From positions 1,744,554-1,808,553 of the forward strand of contig NW_006766885.1 in the NCBI RefSeq assembly GCF_000275845.1: 64,000 nucleotides of DNA, read 5' to 3'. The notes beneath the pieces were generated by a model. The model did not search any database. It was not told the DNA's origin and saw nothing but the letters and a program-made list of their open reading frames with translations. This DNA comes from Dichomitus squalens LYAD-421 SS1 (lineage: Eukaryota > Basidiomycota > Agaricomycetes > Polyporales > Polyporaceae). The position numbers were made by a program, and so were the translations under genes. This document shows positions 43,527 through 56,088 of the stretch, piece after piece (positions within the stretch are counted from its first letter, which is position 1; each line of letters begins with the position of its first letter).

Positions 43527-45692
43527 CATCCTCTGTGGGAGATGTCAGAAACCTCAGCACCATACGGAGACGTGCCAGAGATAGGAAACGAGTACCTTTC
43601 TTCATGTGCCCCCACCCGGAGAAACCGAGCTAGCATGACATATCCTAAACTCGACCTGAGTGGATGGTAGTCATCTGTTAACGGTCCTGGGTAGGTCCAG
43701 GCGCTTTAGGAAGCGAGCAGGGGCAACTTAACCAACGGGCCACCAGGTTCTCGACCGCATGACGGCTTGTGCACAAGATGTGCGTCCCCGCCTGATTTCG
43801 CATGTGTAAGGTCGCGCGCTGCTTGCGCGCTCCGCCTTGCACGTGGGCATGTGACAGAGTGGTGTATATGATGTGGCAGACTTCTTAAGCATTAGTTTCC
43901 GTCGAGCAGAAGACCAGGCCTGCGTGGAAGGAGCCTCTAAGAGGAACGAGAGCCGCCGAATGGAACCAGTAAGCGTGAAGATTTGTAGAGCTTGGTCAAA
44001 AGTACTCGCCAGGCGGCATCAACACATGACCAGGTGCTCTCGGTACCTTGTCCTCGAAATGCGAAGGTCTTGGCTTCGAGCCGCCAGCACACATTGCTCA
44101 CCAGACTTCGCGAACACTTCGCGGGTGCACAAAGCCCCGAAAGGCGGGGACGTGGCAGAAAAACTGACGAGAGCCCATAGTGAGTTGGGGGATCAGCCGC
44201 GGACGAAGGCGTACACGCACATTTAAAGCTCAGCACCACCTGTATCGATCCTTTAGGGTTATTCTCGCGAAGGGAAACCTTGCTGTGTCGTCGGGGAATT
44301 CTATCCAAATGGGTAGCTCCGCCTATTCGTGTCGTCGACGTCCACCTTCGGATATGAGCAGTGATCGGTATCAGCCCACTTGGTTTAATGGTTGCCTCAA
44401 GGTCGCCAACCCCGCTGTACTGGTAGTATCTGAAGTCAGGTACCCCACACAGATCGAGCTTGAGCTAATCAAAATTTCATCGAGGCAGCATGTATAATTG
44501 GAACATACGCTGATCGAAACGCTTAAATCTCGGTACGGCAGGCAGAGGCCGCCGGACCCGGACGTGCGCAATCCGCTCATGTCTGGATGGGCGATGTAGT
44601 CAGAACACAATTCACGGGAGCTGTTGCCGTGAACACTCACCGGACTGGTTTCCCACTAACGTACAAGTGAATGAGTCTCGTGGGGTCACCGTGAGAGGTA
44701 CAAAAATATGGTTATGACGGCGACACGATAGCTCCAGACAATGCAGCGGGGGATCGGCATATCCATACTTGCCAAGTTCCTCACTTGGCCGCTCAAGTAG
44801 ATTAGTCTACCTTCTTGAGGTGGCCTTGGACGGTAGCCTACCGAGCATCGTCACCGGTAGTGATCCCGCGTAGGCCAAACCGGCAGAGAACAACTGACTC
44901 TCCATTGGTAATCCCGGATGGAAGATGCACGCTGGCGTTCCATGTGACCGGTCATCAGGCTCTCCGCGGCAGGCACGGGCAGAGTCGCTTGACGTACCAT
45001 ATCCCCAGTCCGTGCCGAGCAAACACAAGAGACATACGAGCAGCGTCCCGAAAGCGCGTGGTTTCTGTGCTCTACTGATTACCCTCTGTCGACGATGGGC
45101 GCAAAGATGCCGGAGCCGTAGCTCTGCCGATGCTACATATGAGAGTATTTGTTCATGAACGAGGGGCATATGATACCAATGTCATAGGCTGCTGCATATC
45201 GATGCTCAAGCCATCAGGAATCTCCGTCACTTGAGTAGCCCGCAGATCAGCGCGTGCGCGCACGTACTTGCTCCTCGACAATAACAATAGACAGACGGCC
45301 AGATAGAAGCCGCTATATAGCGCCGGTCCTAAGTACGCGTGTGGATGTCCAAAGAGCTTATCGCAGCAGAAGAAATGCAGGTAGTGAGCAAGGCAATGTG
45401 AAGACAGCACAACAGAGACGTCGAGAAATTAAGACATGTGGCCGCGGTCGCACTAAGTGTCATGATTCGGAACAGGCAACGTAGACGCGCGTCAAACCAT
45501 GCCCGGCTAACACTATCTTGCCGATCTTGAGATAGCCAAAACTCCGGCGCTCCGAGAATATCCGAGTCACGTCTGCAGGTACAGAGATGAATGGAAACTT
45601 CGACAGTATGGATGCGCACATATGTGTAGATATCACTTTGGATACACGATATACACCTGCTCAATAGCTACAGTCTCCTATCAACCTAGGAG
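43527..45692. other. Long intergenic region, no supported gene
   Basis: About 2.2 kb between the GH55 start and the 3' end of the old-yellow-enzyme gene. A 120-codon minus-strand frame (45169-44807, ATGCCCCTCG start) has one hydrophobic patch but no recognisable domain and no matching splice context, so it is not called. Nothing else seen. Confidence 0.45.
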
Positions 45693-47059
45693 TCAAAGCT
45701 GCGACTTCAGGAATTCCTCCGAGAACGGATAGTCGATATAACCCTTGGGCGACAAGCGCGTATAGAACGTCTCAAAATCAGGCGGGTTAAGAGGTAAATT
45801 CTCACGCAAGCGGAACGGCAAATCAGGCTGTATGGGAGTTTTAATCAGAAGACAGCACGGAAGCAAACATAGTGTAGGGACATACGTTCGCGAGGAACTT
45901 TGTGCCATAGCCAATGAGTTGCCCTGTCTCTTCAGCGGCCTTGATGCCAGACTCGCGATCGTACCCGCCCGTGGTGATCACGGCACCCGGTGCCCAGATT
46001 TTGTGGATAAAGTCTACTTGCTATACGTCACCAAACTGATGAGCGATGGCTACACTCGTCGAACAAGAAGGAAAACGCACCGACTCATCCTTGGGTCCAA
46101 TGCTGCCTGGAATCTTCGGAGAAGCAACATGAACGAAGGCCAACTGCGGATGGCGCTGCTTGAGCTGCTCGACGAAGTACGTGAACTGCGGGATGGGGTC
46201 GTCGATATGCATGTCCTGGTACGTCGACCAAGGGCTCAGTCGAATAGCGGACTTGGTCGCCCCGACGGCCTTGACAACGGCGTCGATGACTTCGAGGCCG
46301 AATCTAGCGCGGTTCTCGAGGGAGCCTCCGTACTCGTCAGTACGCTTGTTGGAGACGTCCTGGAGGAATTGATCGACGAGGTAGCCGTTCGCGCCGTGCA
46401 CTTCGACCCCATCAAAGCCTGCGCCCTCGACCGCATTCTTGGCGGCGACCGCGTGCTGCTGCACGAACTTCTTGATCTCTGTACGCAACGGAGGCGTGAG
46501 CTTCTGTACTGTATAGTCCTGGTATCTGAGCATTGCGTACCTTCCTTGGTCAGCTCCCGGGGAACCGCTTCGGGCTGAGTACTGAGCGCGATCGGAGATG
46601 GCGCGGCGAATGGCACATCGGGGAACTCTTCGTGGAGAACGGCCGGCCGAGCCGTGCGGCCCACAGCCCACAACTGAAGGTAGATGTACGAACCCTTCGC
46701 GTGGACAGCATCGACGATCTAGCGAAGTAAATCAGCAACAGCCGCTACTTGTAATAACCGACAGGAGATTGAGAATGGTATACCTTCTTCCATGCAGCAA
46801 CCTGTGCGTTGCTCCAGATCCCGGGTGCGTTGGGCAAACCGGAGGCCTCAGGAGATATGAAGGTGGCCTCGGTGATGAGAAGAGTGCCAGGGACGGAGGC
46901 GCGTTGTGAGTAGTACTCTACGCCGAGGTCTGTCGGGATGTGTGCGTCGTCGTTGCGAAAGCGAGTGAGCGGTGCGAGGACGACACGGTGCGCGAGCTTC
47001 AGATCGCCGACCTGAATAGGAGAGAAGAGCGCGGGGGTGGAGCTGCTAGTAGACGACAT
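45693..47059 (-). CDS. Old yellow enzyme family NAD(P)H:flavin oxidoreductase
   Basis: Model: 47059-46784, 46718-46541, 46478-46081, 46020-45886, 45827-45693. This gives 1122 nt and 373 aa, the usual OYE length. The barrel carries [119 protein letters not shown] and [17 protein letters not shown] is held by the barrel. The family's substrate-binding H-x-x-N pair is seen in [10 protein letters not shown], and the active-site Tyr should lie in the same segment. OYEs reduce activated C=C bonds of enones and detoxify reactive carbonyls; natural substrates are usually unknown. TATA box at 47151-47156. Confidence 0.92.
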
Positions 47060-47150
47060 CTCTCTAGTACTAGACAGTTGCTTGTGTCAGGAATAGGGGT
47101 CAGTTATCGAGAGGAGACAATGGGGGACTGGACGACAGGCGTACCGAATA

Positions 47151-47156
47151 TTTATA
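47151..47156 (-). promoter_or_regulatory. TATA box of the old yellow enzyme gene
   Basis: TATAAA (TTGTATAAATATTC on the minus strand) lies about 92 nt before the ATG at 47059. Confidence 0.55.
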
Positions 47157-49245
47157 CAAGCTATGGCGTTGCAAGAGCCTAAGAGACATACACGCATGAA
47201 AACGTGATACGTCCTTGCTGACTGAGAGAGGTCTTGAACACCGTAGCGAGCTTATGCGAAACATTTAGAAATCAAGACACTGGACTATCAGCAGAAAGTA
47301 AATCGATCTGCCTTCCGAGACGGTGGAGGCAAGATGTGGACGATGTCGTGGATCAGGTCGTAATGCAAGCCGAAATGCGTAAGACGTGAGAGCGAACCAG
47401 CACTATCGCAGCATGCACAGATCACGCGGGGGCAGAGACTATCAGCAGCTGCGTCCTCCGTCGGCTGCCGACATTCAGTGCTACTGCTGAGAATGGTAAC
47501 GAGTCGCTAGTGTTGCCATATTTGTGATCAGGGCAGTTACCCGCAGTTCGTATCCAGCCCTCGGTGGATTCGGAGGCTGCCGTTGTCTACATGCACCACG
47601 ACATTTCCCTACAGTTGTTGTTGCTCAGTTTAGAGTCATCCCGACATCATGTAAGTCAACATCCTTCTCATAGCTGAAGATAGTGAGTCGTGCTTACATA
47701 TCAACGCGGAGAAGGAGAGGGGCCTTGCACAGCCGCGACGAGATCGCTGATCCTGTTTGCCGCTCTATAAGGAGTCATTGACCTTGCCGGCACTGCCGGC
47801 CCGAGGTGTCTGCTGTTCGTGCCGATTTCTGTTCACATCCCTTGAGGATTTGTGCACCCAGACCTACTTAGTCCCAATTTGCTGAAGGAGGCCGAGCGTG
47901 CCGCCTGCAGAACTTGAGACATCGCTGATGCAGATGATGAGGTAGGTGACAAACCACAGTGACCATCTGGAATAGACCGTTTCCTTCTCCCGGCAAGTCA
48001 CTTTGCTGCCAAGACCTTCGCTGAAGGTCCGTGTCCTATCGACGGGAGCCGATCACGTATGTCACAGCGCAGCTGGTCTGTCATGATGTGTGCTTCGTGA
48101 ACTGTAGGACGCACCGGGCGCCGCGCGTGTTCTATGTCATACATATATGGTGCATGTGAGATGAGCGGGAGGCCGTCTGAGTCTGTTCCTGGCTTCCTAT
48201 CGATTTGAGGGATTGATAATCAGGAAACGAGTCTACCTAGCTGTGGCTCTGGCCATGTCGCGATCTAGGTAAGTACAGTCTGAGGCATCCCTGCAACCTG
48301 AGGGATCGAAGGAAATCCCCGCGATGGTGAATGGCGGTAACGGACATGCCGGGCACCACTGCGCAAGTCGTACATCTGATTTTGACCTTCATGCATTGGC
48401 CAACATCACTCAGAGATATACACACGTACCCTACTGCAAGGCGCAGAGAATCACGTCCTCACCCTCTCAGTATGGACCGAAGACAGGTGCTTTCCGCTAT
48501 ATGGCAGGACCAAACCTCTCATTTGACTTGCTGTCTAGGTACCTAAGGGAGATTTGTAAAACTTTACTGTTCAGTTGTTCATCCGACAGAGACGGCAGCA
48601 ACGTCACGGCACGGTATGTAACTGCGTACGCCCCCACCAACTTACTTCCGAAGTTGAGAACAGATTTGAGTTTTGGAGAGAAAGAGCGATTGGACTCGAA
48701 CCTGGTTTCAGTAAGGTGACATGAGGCGCCGGGACTGGCACGGAAGATGCGATGCATGAGCTGGCGGAACCTGGATTCCGGCTTGGGGTACGTCCGATCA
48801 TTAGGATAATGCGAGTGTTGAATATCCATGAGCGCTCTAGGCTTTGCCGTCTGTCGTGCCCGCAAAGGCTATCAAGTAGTCGAACAATTTGAAAAGCTTG
48901 ATATCCGGTCTCCGAACTGGCCTGAGTACTACTACTACTTACCAATAGTGCGCGGAACCCAAGTGCGTGACGGTGAGTCGCCCAGGCGTCTAAATTATGC
49001 AAAATGAACCCTCTCCCTCACACTGTTCTCGTGCTGATTCTTCTGACCTATGTAATGGACTCTAATGCTAACTAGGACATTACTTGTGGATCTAAAACGT
49101 GGTCTATATGCGTTCCGGCTCGACTATGTCCCAGCAGACAGTACAAGGTATCCACGAATAGTACCTTGATCCCTATCGGTCCGCCTACTACGCATAGCTA
49201 GTACACCATCCGGGGATGACACTGACACTCCACAGGCGGAATCTC
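47157..49245. other. Long intergenic region, no gene seen
   Basis: About 2.1 kb with only short scattered frames on both strands. No transposase, RNA gene or conserved protein recognised. Confidence 0.5.
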
Positions 49246-49296
49246 TCGGGTTCGGAAGACGATCGGGTTCGGAAGACGATCGGGTTCGGAAGACGA
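49246..49296. repeat. Three perfect 17-bp tandem repeats
   Basis: TCGGGTTCGGAAGACGA is repeated three times without change at 49246, 49263 and 49280. It lies about 450 bp upstream of the Rds1-like gene. Confidence 0.93.
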
Positions 49297-49702
49297 TCGT
49301 CAGACAGTCGCTTCCATTCTTGCCAACACTTCTTAGGCTCAACCCACTCCAGCAGCATGACGGAATGTCAGATGCTTCTGGTTCCACTACGTAGCAGAGG
49401 CTGACATCGTGTGCTCCGACTTGTCGGAATTCTCGGTTTCCTGTCCTAGCAAACGTGTCTCCGAATTCAGGTGAGGTGGCTGGGCTAGTGCGCAAACGAT
49501 GACGGCTCGCTGACCCCCCTATGTCCGTCATCTCCAGTTGAACCGTGTAAGCCACCCCACCTAGCTCCTCTCTTCCCCCGATGAAATTTCGTGCGATGCG
49601 CGAGATTCGAGTGTCGGCAATGCGCGAGTCAAAATCTTTCCGCTTGAATCTTGACTGTGCACTGTGGGCCGTTGGAGCACCTACGCGAGGTGGATTCGGC
49701 CG

Positions 49703-49710
49703 TATATATA
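49703..49710 (+). promoter_or_regulatory. TATA box of the Rds1-like gene
   Basis: TATATATA lies about 40 nt before the ATG at 49750. Confidence 0.55.
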
Positions 49711-49749
49711 CCTGCCGTCGAAACGCGTTGAAAGGCTAGACACTGCAAC

Positions 49750-51274
49750 ATGTTCAGCCTCGCACTCCAGCTCGCTTTGTGTTCTCTCGTGTTCCGCGCT
49801 GTGGGCGCACCGGCGCCGCAGGCGATCACGGGGATTTCGTCCACCCCATCCATCTCCGTGATCACTTCTACGATGACGGACTACTCGAGCTCATCTCTGC
49901 CCTCGGCCACGTCGTCAGTGAATTCGTCGAATTCTACTATATCGTCTGCGGTGGCCACCTCATCGCCCGCTGGTTCATCGACCGTGCTACCTTCGCAGCC
50001 AACTGACGGTCCCACAACTGTCTCAGCAATAACGCCATCTGTTCCCACCGCAGACGTCACTTACCAGCCACCTGCTGCACCAACCCCGACGGCGGTGGCT
50101 GGGCTGTCGCCTTATACACCTGCAGGCGGACTCGACACCAATAGTACAGCGCCCCTGTACCGCCCCTTGTCAGACTTTGACTTCCAGTCTTTGGTATGTT
50201 CTTGTCTGTCACTTGAGTTGATCCTGGCTAAACATGCCAGCGCCCAGACTCTGGCCCTCTATCAGGAGTATATTGAGCTCGACCTTTTCCATCATGGGCT
50301 CGCCCAATTCTCAGCCTCCGAATTTGAGGCTGCGGGCCTGTCAGCGCAAGACCGGTTCCTCATCGAGTTCATGGCCGATCAGGAGGTTGCCCACGCTGAG
50401 TTGCTTTCCAATATTATTGGTCGTAGGTTGACTTGCGGCATCGTTCCCACTTCCATGTCTCACCATAACGTCCCCATTTTTCAGAAGGTGTTGCGGCGCA
50501 GCAATGCGAGTACTCATACCCATTCGACACTGTTCGCGACTTCATCGACTTCTCTCAAAAGCTCACCAGGTTTGGAGAGTCTGGCGTGCTCGGCTTTCTC
50601 CAGCACCTTGATTCCCGTGCCAGCGCGACTTTGCTGATGGACTCCATCGCTACCGAGTCTCGCCAGCAATTGATTCTCAGGCAGTTCGAGGGCCTGTTCC
50701 CGATGCCAGTGGACACCGAGCCGAGTATTTCGCAAAGCATGGCGTGGACTCTGCTTGCGCCCTATATCACGTCCTGCCCTCAGAACAATACTCGTCTGGT
50801 GTGGCTGAACTTCCCCGGTTTGAACATCACGGTACGTCCTCCCTTACTATGCATTTCCCATTTTGCTCATCGCGTCTCCTCTAGAACAACCCGAACGCCT
50901 CAACTTTGAGCAACCTGGACGAGGATGGCCCCGCCATATCTGGGCACAACAACTCGCTGTCTGCTCCTGGCTACGTCCTCAACTTGCAGTGGGAGAACCC
51001 CGGTCTACCCGTCGGGCCCAACGGCTCATACACTACCAACACGTCTGCAGGCACTCCGACGTATGTTGCGTGGATATCGCAATTGAACACAACGTACACG
51101 GCCCTCAACGTGACTGGGAATAACACGGGTACGACGGTGCAGCCGCTCTGCGCTCCAATCAACGGCACGATGTTCGTCGCCATCACCGACTCGAACATAT
51201 ATGTGACCCCGCACAATATCACCCAGCTGGACCCGCACATCGTTGCAGGGCCGGCTGTCTACCAATCCGGCTGA
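49750..51274 (+). CDS. Rds1-like secreted stress-response protein (ferritin-like fold)
   Basis: Model: 49750-50193, 50248-50422, 50485-50831, 50885-51274. This gives 1356 nt and 451 aa. A signal peptide (LALQLALCSLVFRAVGAPAP) is followed by about 100 Ser/Thr-rich residues. The ferritin-like region reads DFDFQSL-TLALYQEYIELDLFHHGL, FEAAGLSAQDRFLIEFMADQ, EVAHAELLSNII, QCEYSYPFDTVRDFIDF and ATESRQQLILRQFEGLFPMP. The C-terminal part has many N-x-S/T glycosylation sites. This matches fungal Rds1 and related proteins induced by nutrient or stress signals. E-x-x-H pairs of the ferritin type are visible, but metal binding is inferred. The first intron (54 nt, a multiple of three) could be retained without changing frame. 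Confidence 0.84.
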
Positions 51275-52111
51275 ACGGCACTCTCAGGACGAGAAGCATT
51301 ACCCACTCATTATTTGTACTGTATCAAATATGGTGTTGTATGACGAAGACCGTTTTATCATCGTCCTCCTTCCTCAAACTGCCTTGCTTTCTTCGTCGAT
51401 GCATGCTCTCGTGAGTGTATGAATGTATATCATCCTCTACAATCTTTGCAATGAAATTCTTCTGGTAAATGTGGTGTGTCCGAGCTGACGGCTGGCGGAT
51501 TAAGCTTCTGGGCTGCTTCTGCTTTGCATCAAGAAATTGCTCTCGTAGACGACAGTGCAAAGATTGAGGCCTAACAACCTGTATGAATTGCAGTCCCGTC
51601 ACTTGCTATGCAATTCAGTCATGGCTCGGTAGCGCTCATTCTCATCTTAAGCGCGCCCGACCGATGGTGACTGCATGCATTCGCAGCCCTGACTTCATTG
51701 CTCATCGCCATCCGCTGCGATGCTTCCAAGGATCTACAACTTGCGCAGCCTCTGAAGACGGCAACGTGATTCGTCGTTCCAGTCGACACCCTTCGACACC
51801 CTATCGCATGAAACCAGGTACACAGGCGGCGATGCCATCGCCATCGGCCTGATGTTGCCATCAATGCCCGTCGCGCGGCTGCAACTGATGTTGCCTCAGC
51901 CTCTGCATAGGCACGCAAGGTGATCGCGCCGCCTGCAGCGAGCCCGAGCGCTGTCTTTTCGTGAGTCCCTCCTCCATCTTCGACCACTCTCCACTTCGTT
52001 TCTTCCCGGGCTGGGCCCGTTTGTGTTTCGTCTATACCCTCTCACGTCGTTGTCTCGTCGTGTTCGGCCGGTTTCGAATCCCACGATTGACCAATCGCTC
52101 GGTCGGCCTTG
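51275..52111. other. Intergenic region between Rds1-like gene and membrane-protein gene
   Basis: About 840 bp, plus-strand genes on both sides. No gene or TATA element recognised. Confidence 0.5.
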
Positions 52112-53782
52112 ATGGCTGCTTCCAATGTCACCAGTGCGTCTTCTCACCACTGCGCCGCAGGGTCGACGGACAGATGCTGACGACCGACCTTCTCCAATCA
52201 CCCTCAATCTGAAGTTGACGACTCTTCACCGCTCATCCTTTACGATCCTGCGAGCGCGTGGAGCCACCAGGCGGACAGCAACAATGCGCAAGGGTTCGTG
52301 AACGGGACGCATAGCTCGTCCGACGTCGAGGGCGCGACGGCCAAGTTCTCCTTCACGGGCACAGGCTTCTGGGTGTATGGCACGAAGAAGGCCAACTACG
52401 GGCAGTACCTCCTCATGCTCGATAACGATGTTCAGCTGTTCGGGAACGCGACTGCATCCCCAGTTGAGTTCGGGCAGGTACTGGGCGGGACGGCGGGGTT
52501 GAGCGACGGGCTGCATACGGTGGTGCTCATGGCGGCGGGTGGAGGGCCTGTGGACATTGACGCTGTAATCTTCGAGACGACGGATGGGAAGCAAGGGTGC
52601 GTCGATCCGTTGGCTTTTGCGCGACTTCCTTCCTTATTTTCACACGTAGCGATCCTGCGGGTACACAAACGGCGTCTGCTCCCGCCGGCTCCCAGACAGC
52701 TGGTCGTATTTCTGCCAATCCGTACGTGGCGCACTAACCATACGTCGCGCCCCGACCGCTTACATTGCGTTTGGGCACAGGCATGCCATTGGGGGTCCCA
52801 ACGCTCCCGTGTCGGGCCAAGACGCTAGCCAGACCGCAACAGCGTCGTCAGCTGACCCGTCTGCGACCGGACAGCTTTCCACCCAGCCCAATGCTCAGCC
52901 TAACGCTCAGCCTAATGGGCAGCAGTCCTCCGCGGCACAGACGGATGCCCAGGCCACCGGTCAGCAGGGCACGCAACCCACCGCGCAGCCCAATGCACAA
53001 CCAAATGCGAACCCCAATGCCAATGCTTCTGATTCCGGATCATCTCCAACCAGCGCCCAGCCTCAACCGTCGAGCACGACCAGTGCTCCGGGGTCATCAA
53101 TCAGTCAGGCGGAGCAGGCCAACAGAACACCGTAAGGACCCCTCAGCCAACATCTTGTGTCGTGTCCCTAATCTTGCTTACAATCGCGTGCAGACAGATC
53201 GCCGGGACGTCTCAAGCTCATAAGGGCCTGCCTCTCGGCGCGATCATCGGTATCGCCATTGGTGCTGCCATCCTTCTCCTTTTGGTCGTCGCCCTGGTCC
53301 TCTTCCTCCTGCGGCGCCGCCGTCGTGCCTCGGCTGCTCGCAGGAGGATGACGGCTGGTCTACCCTCTCCCACCCTACCTCTCCAGGATCCTGAGGGACA
53401 GACAGGGTACTTCTTTGGCGGCTACGGTAACGGTAGCACGAAGGGCAGCAACCCGATGCGCGAGAAATACCTCGCCACGAAGCTCTTCCCTACTGCTGGG
53501 GCGCGGCCTATCTCGCAGGAGTCGTTCACGTCAGGGGGTCGCACGACGCCGTACTCCGAGAGGAACGCTACGCCGCAGCCGCTGGAGCCGGCAGTCCTGC
53601 GGGATAGCGTGCACACGAACGGGTACGACGTTGCGGAGGCGTATTCGCAGATGGTGAGTGTCACGCAATACTCGTATTCTGCCAAGCGTGCGTGCTCAGC
53701 GCCGTTCATTGCTCGGTTTGCAAATCCACAGCCTCCCACTCGCCCGCCGCGTCCCCCAGAGATGCGGTTGAGCGGTATGTAA
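52112..53782 (+). CDS. Single-pass membrane protein with carbohydrate-binding-like ectodomain and Q/N/P-rich stalk
   Basis: Model: 52112-52133, 52215-52596, 52650-52721, 52781-53131, 53194-53782. This gives 1416 nt and 471 aa. After a short N-terminus without a classical signal peptide (MAASNVTIDDSSPLILYDPA), a beta-rich domain of about 130 residues follows (AKFSFTGTGFWVYGTKKANY, GLSDGLHTVVLM, DIDAVIFETTDG). This fold is common in basidiomycete surface proteins and looks galactose-binding-like. A low-complexity stalk follows, rich in Gln, Asn, Ala and Pro (NAQPNAQPN). Then come one transmembrane helix (GAIIGIAIGAAILLLLVVAL) with a Arg-rich stop-transfer, and a cytosolic tail of about 150 residues. 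Architecture suggests a cell-surface sensor or wall anchor; no function is known. The 22-nt first exon makes NVTIDDSSP. A GTGAGT near 53653 could be an unused or extra donor. Confidence 0.78.
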
Positions 53783-55177
53783 ACATAGTGTCGTCTGCAG
53801 GCAGGCATTGTGTAGCCTAGGGAATGAAGCGGATTACCAACGGTCGTGGTCGCAAGTATGCTGTTATCGCGATGTCCGTCAATTGTAACAACTAGCCATC
53901 TGTTCACGCGTCTGTGGCCCAGCAGCTGCATCTTACGATCTGGCAAGGCACGACATATCGCTTGTGGGACGTGTATGCATGCATACGTATACCCGGGCAT
54001 CTCTCGAGAATGGGTCCCAAATCCTCGACAAGTTGCATGGACGCCTACATAGCCAACATTATATAGGGCATTGGTGTTGGAGACTGACCTGTAGCGTGAG
54101 ACTCAGTGTGCGAGAAGTCGTTGCAGCACGGGCCTTTCCCGCCCGTTCTGGCATCTTTCTGGAGGACTTGTGGGAATCCTGATGAGGGCGGGATCGCGCC
54201 CAGTCTCCAGCCAGATCTTGCAGTTGCTACCGTTCCTGTCACCGGTCGCCACGGGCTCGATGGGCGCTTCGGGGAAGAGATGGTCAACGCCGGTCGTTGA
54301 CTTCTACGGCGGTATTTACGACATTGCTCGACCTTCCTCGAATGACTTGCAAGCGATCTGGTAAAGGGACTGTTACCAGCGCGAGGAGGTCCGCAGAGGG
54401 GGAGTCACACGTGTCAATTGCACATCATCCTACTCGACAGCCCTGGACGCCGTGCTGTGTCCGCTTGACGTTTGTCTTCCTGCCTGTTCGTGGACGCGCC
54501 GACGCGATTGACCAGGTTCGAGAGCATCATCAGATCGAGTGGGGATCAAAGACCCAAACTCAGCTCGGACGGCGCCTTTTTGGCTGTCTATCATCGACTG
54601 TCATACCATGTCACACTCACCTCGGACATGCCGGCGTGTCTTTGGGCGACATAAACTGCGTTTCTCGTCTTCGGAAAAGTTATGGCACAAGGCTTACAAA
54701 GCATGTTGACTTGTTACTGCCATAGCAGGGCATCATGAGCAGTAGGAATTGGATCGAGCGTGGACTAGGGGTGGTTGACGGATGGTGGGCGTGACGAGGG
54801 GTTGTGCCTTGGTTACCGGCGAAGGCAGTGGGTTGTGACAGTCACTGACTGCTGCTGTTATATCAGTCCCGGAGGGCGAGAACGGTGGTCGGGCCAACGC
54901 TGCGTGCATTTCTTTCCGCCTCCCCTTTACTTCCTTCCTTCCTCCAGTCTCTTTCTCCTTGGTCGAGCTGCGCTCGCTGGACCACCGGCTCTTCTCACCT
55001 CACCTTGCCTGCTTCAGTCTGTGCATCTCGTTCTCCAGCTTCATTCAGAACAGAGCAGCGCTCGCTCCCACTCCCCCGTTTCCAACCCTTAGCGTTCTCT
55101 GACCGGTCTTGGTCCAAGTCTCGCTTTCCCTTCAGCAAGCCAACCCTCAGCAATCTTTTCCACTTCACGCGATCGCA
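53783..55177. other. Intergenic region, no gene seen
   Basis: About 1.4 kb. A pyrimidine-rich tract (about 54910-55080, CT-rich) precedes the next gene and is typical of basidiomycete promoters. Otherwise only short frames. Confidence 0.5.
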
Positions 55178-56088
55178 ATGGGCAACCTGATATGGCATGA
55201 ATACGCTCGCTACGTCGCGTTGACGTCGGTCGCTTGTGAGTACCTCCCCTCCTTCGCAACGGGCCACTCAGGGTTCCTGTCAATCTACTAACCATGTCAC
55301 CTTCGCCACTACAATAGACTCGATGTGGGCCGCTTTCTGGGGCATCATGTACAGGAAGTATTTCTTCGACTTCGTGCACGGGATCGTGCGCAGCCCCGGC
55401 GGTGTCCAGTAAGTCCCGTTTTCCGTCTCAGCTATCTCGCACCAGTGGCGCGAGCCTTCCCACCACAACCTGAAGCAAAAGCACGCCAAGCATGCTGAGG
55501 GAGAGTTGTCCCAGCGTGGTTACCTGGCGTGTCAGACTTGTCAGATAGTACAAATGACCCGTCATGTTCCGGTCGTCCCTGCGATGCGTGTTTGGGAGCA
55601 CGCGCTTTATGATTCCCATGATTATGCAGTTTGCTGATAGTTGCCTTGTTCTTCTCCCATTTAGGCCCGCGGCGAGTGACAGCATCTTCATTACTGTTAT
55701 TGTCAAGGCGCCCATCGTCCAGATCCTCAGCATGCTGCTCGCGTTTGGTTATTTGGCCCTCGACTATCCCGCGCCATTCCTGAAGGGCTCGGTAATACAT
55801 CGGAGCTTCCCGATACGTATCATATTGCTGTTCCTGCAGACTTTCCTCTCGATCTTATACTATCAGGTGCGTCACATTTCAGTACTGCCGCTTCGCGGAC
55901 TCAGCGTGTATGTGTGTGGATTTCGAGCTGACGCACGCGTCTTTTTTGTTTGCTTGTGTGCGCGACAGGGAACAAATGCGGCGTTGTATTCCTTTATAGC
56001 TGCGATGTGCTACGTGCGCGCGCAGGTAAAGGGGGAGATGATGGCCGACGCAAAGGACAACAAGGGGCGGGGCGGCGGAAAAGCCTGA
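55178..56088 (+). CDS. Small conserved fungal membrane protein (four helices)
   Basis: Model: 55178-55235, 55318-55408, 55665-55866, 55969-56088. This gives 471 nt and 156 aa. The protein starts MGNLIWHEYARYVALTSVAY and shows four hydrophobic segments: WAAFWGIMYRKYFFDFVHG with its preceding helix; ITVIVKAPIVQILSMLLAFG; IRIILLFLQTFLSILYYQ; and ALYSFIAAMCYVRAQ. A Lys/Gly-rich tail ends it. I recognise the pattern (MG.L.WHEYARYVA, YS.WAAFWG) from uncharacterised fungal proteins, which I believe are grouped as a DUF (DUF7727, from memory). Function unknown. The third intron and all phases check. The 256-nt second intron is unusually long for this locus. Confidence 0.82.

Noticed and set aside
44807..45169. 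120-codon minus-strand frame with a hydrophobic patch
   Set aside because: No family resemblance and no promoter or intron context; chance length is plausible at this GC content.
48680..48720. tRNA-like T-arm (GGTTCGAGTCC on the minus strand)
   Set aside because: The flanking 5-nt stems do not pair and no acceptor or anticodon arm can be built.
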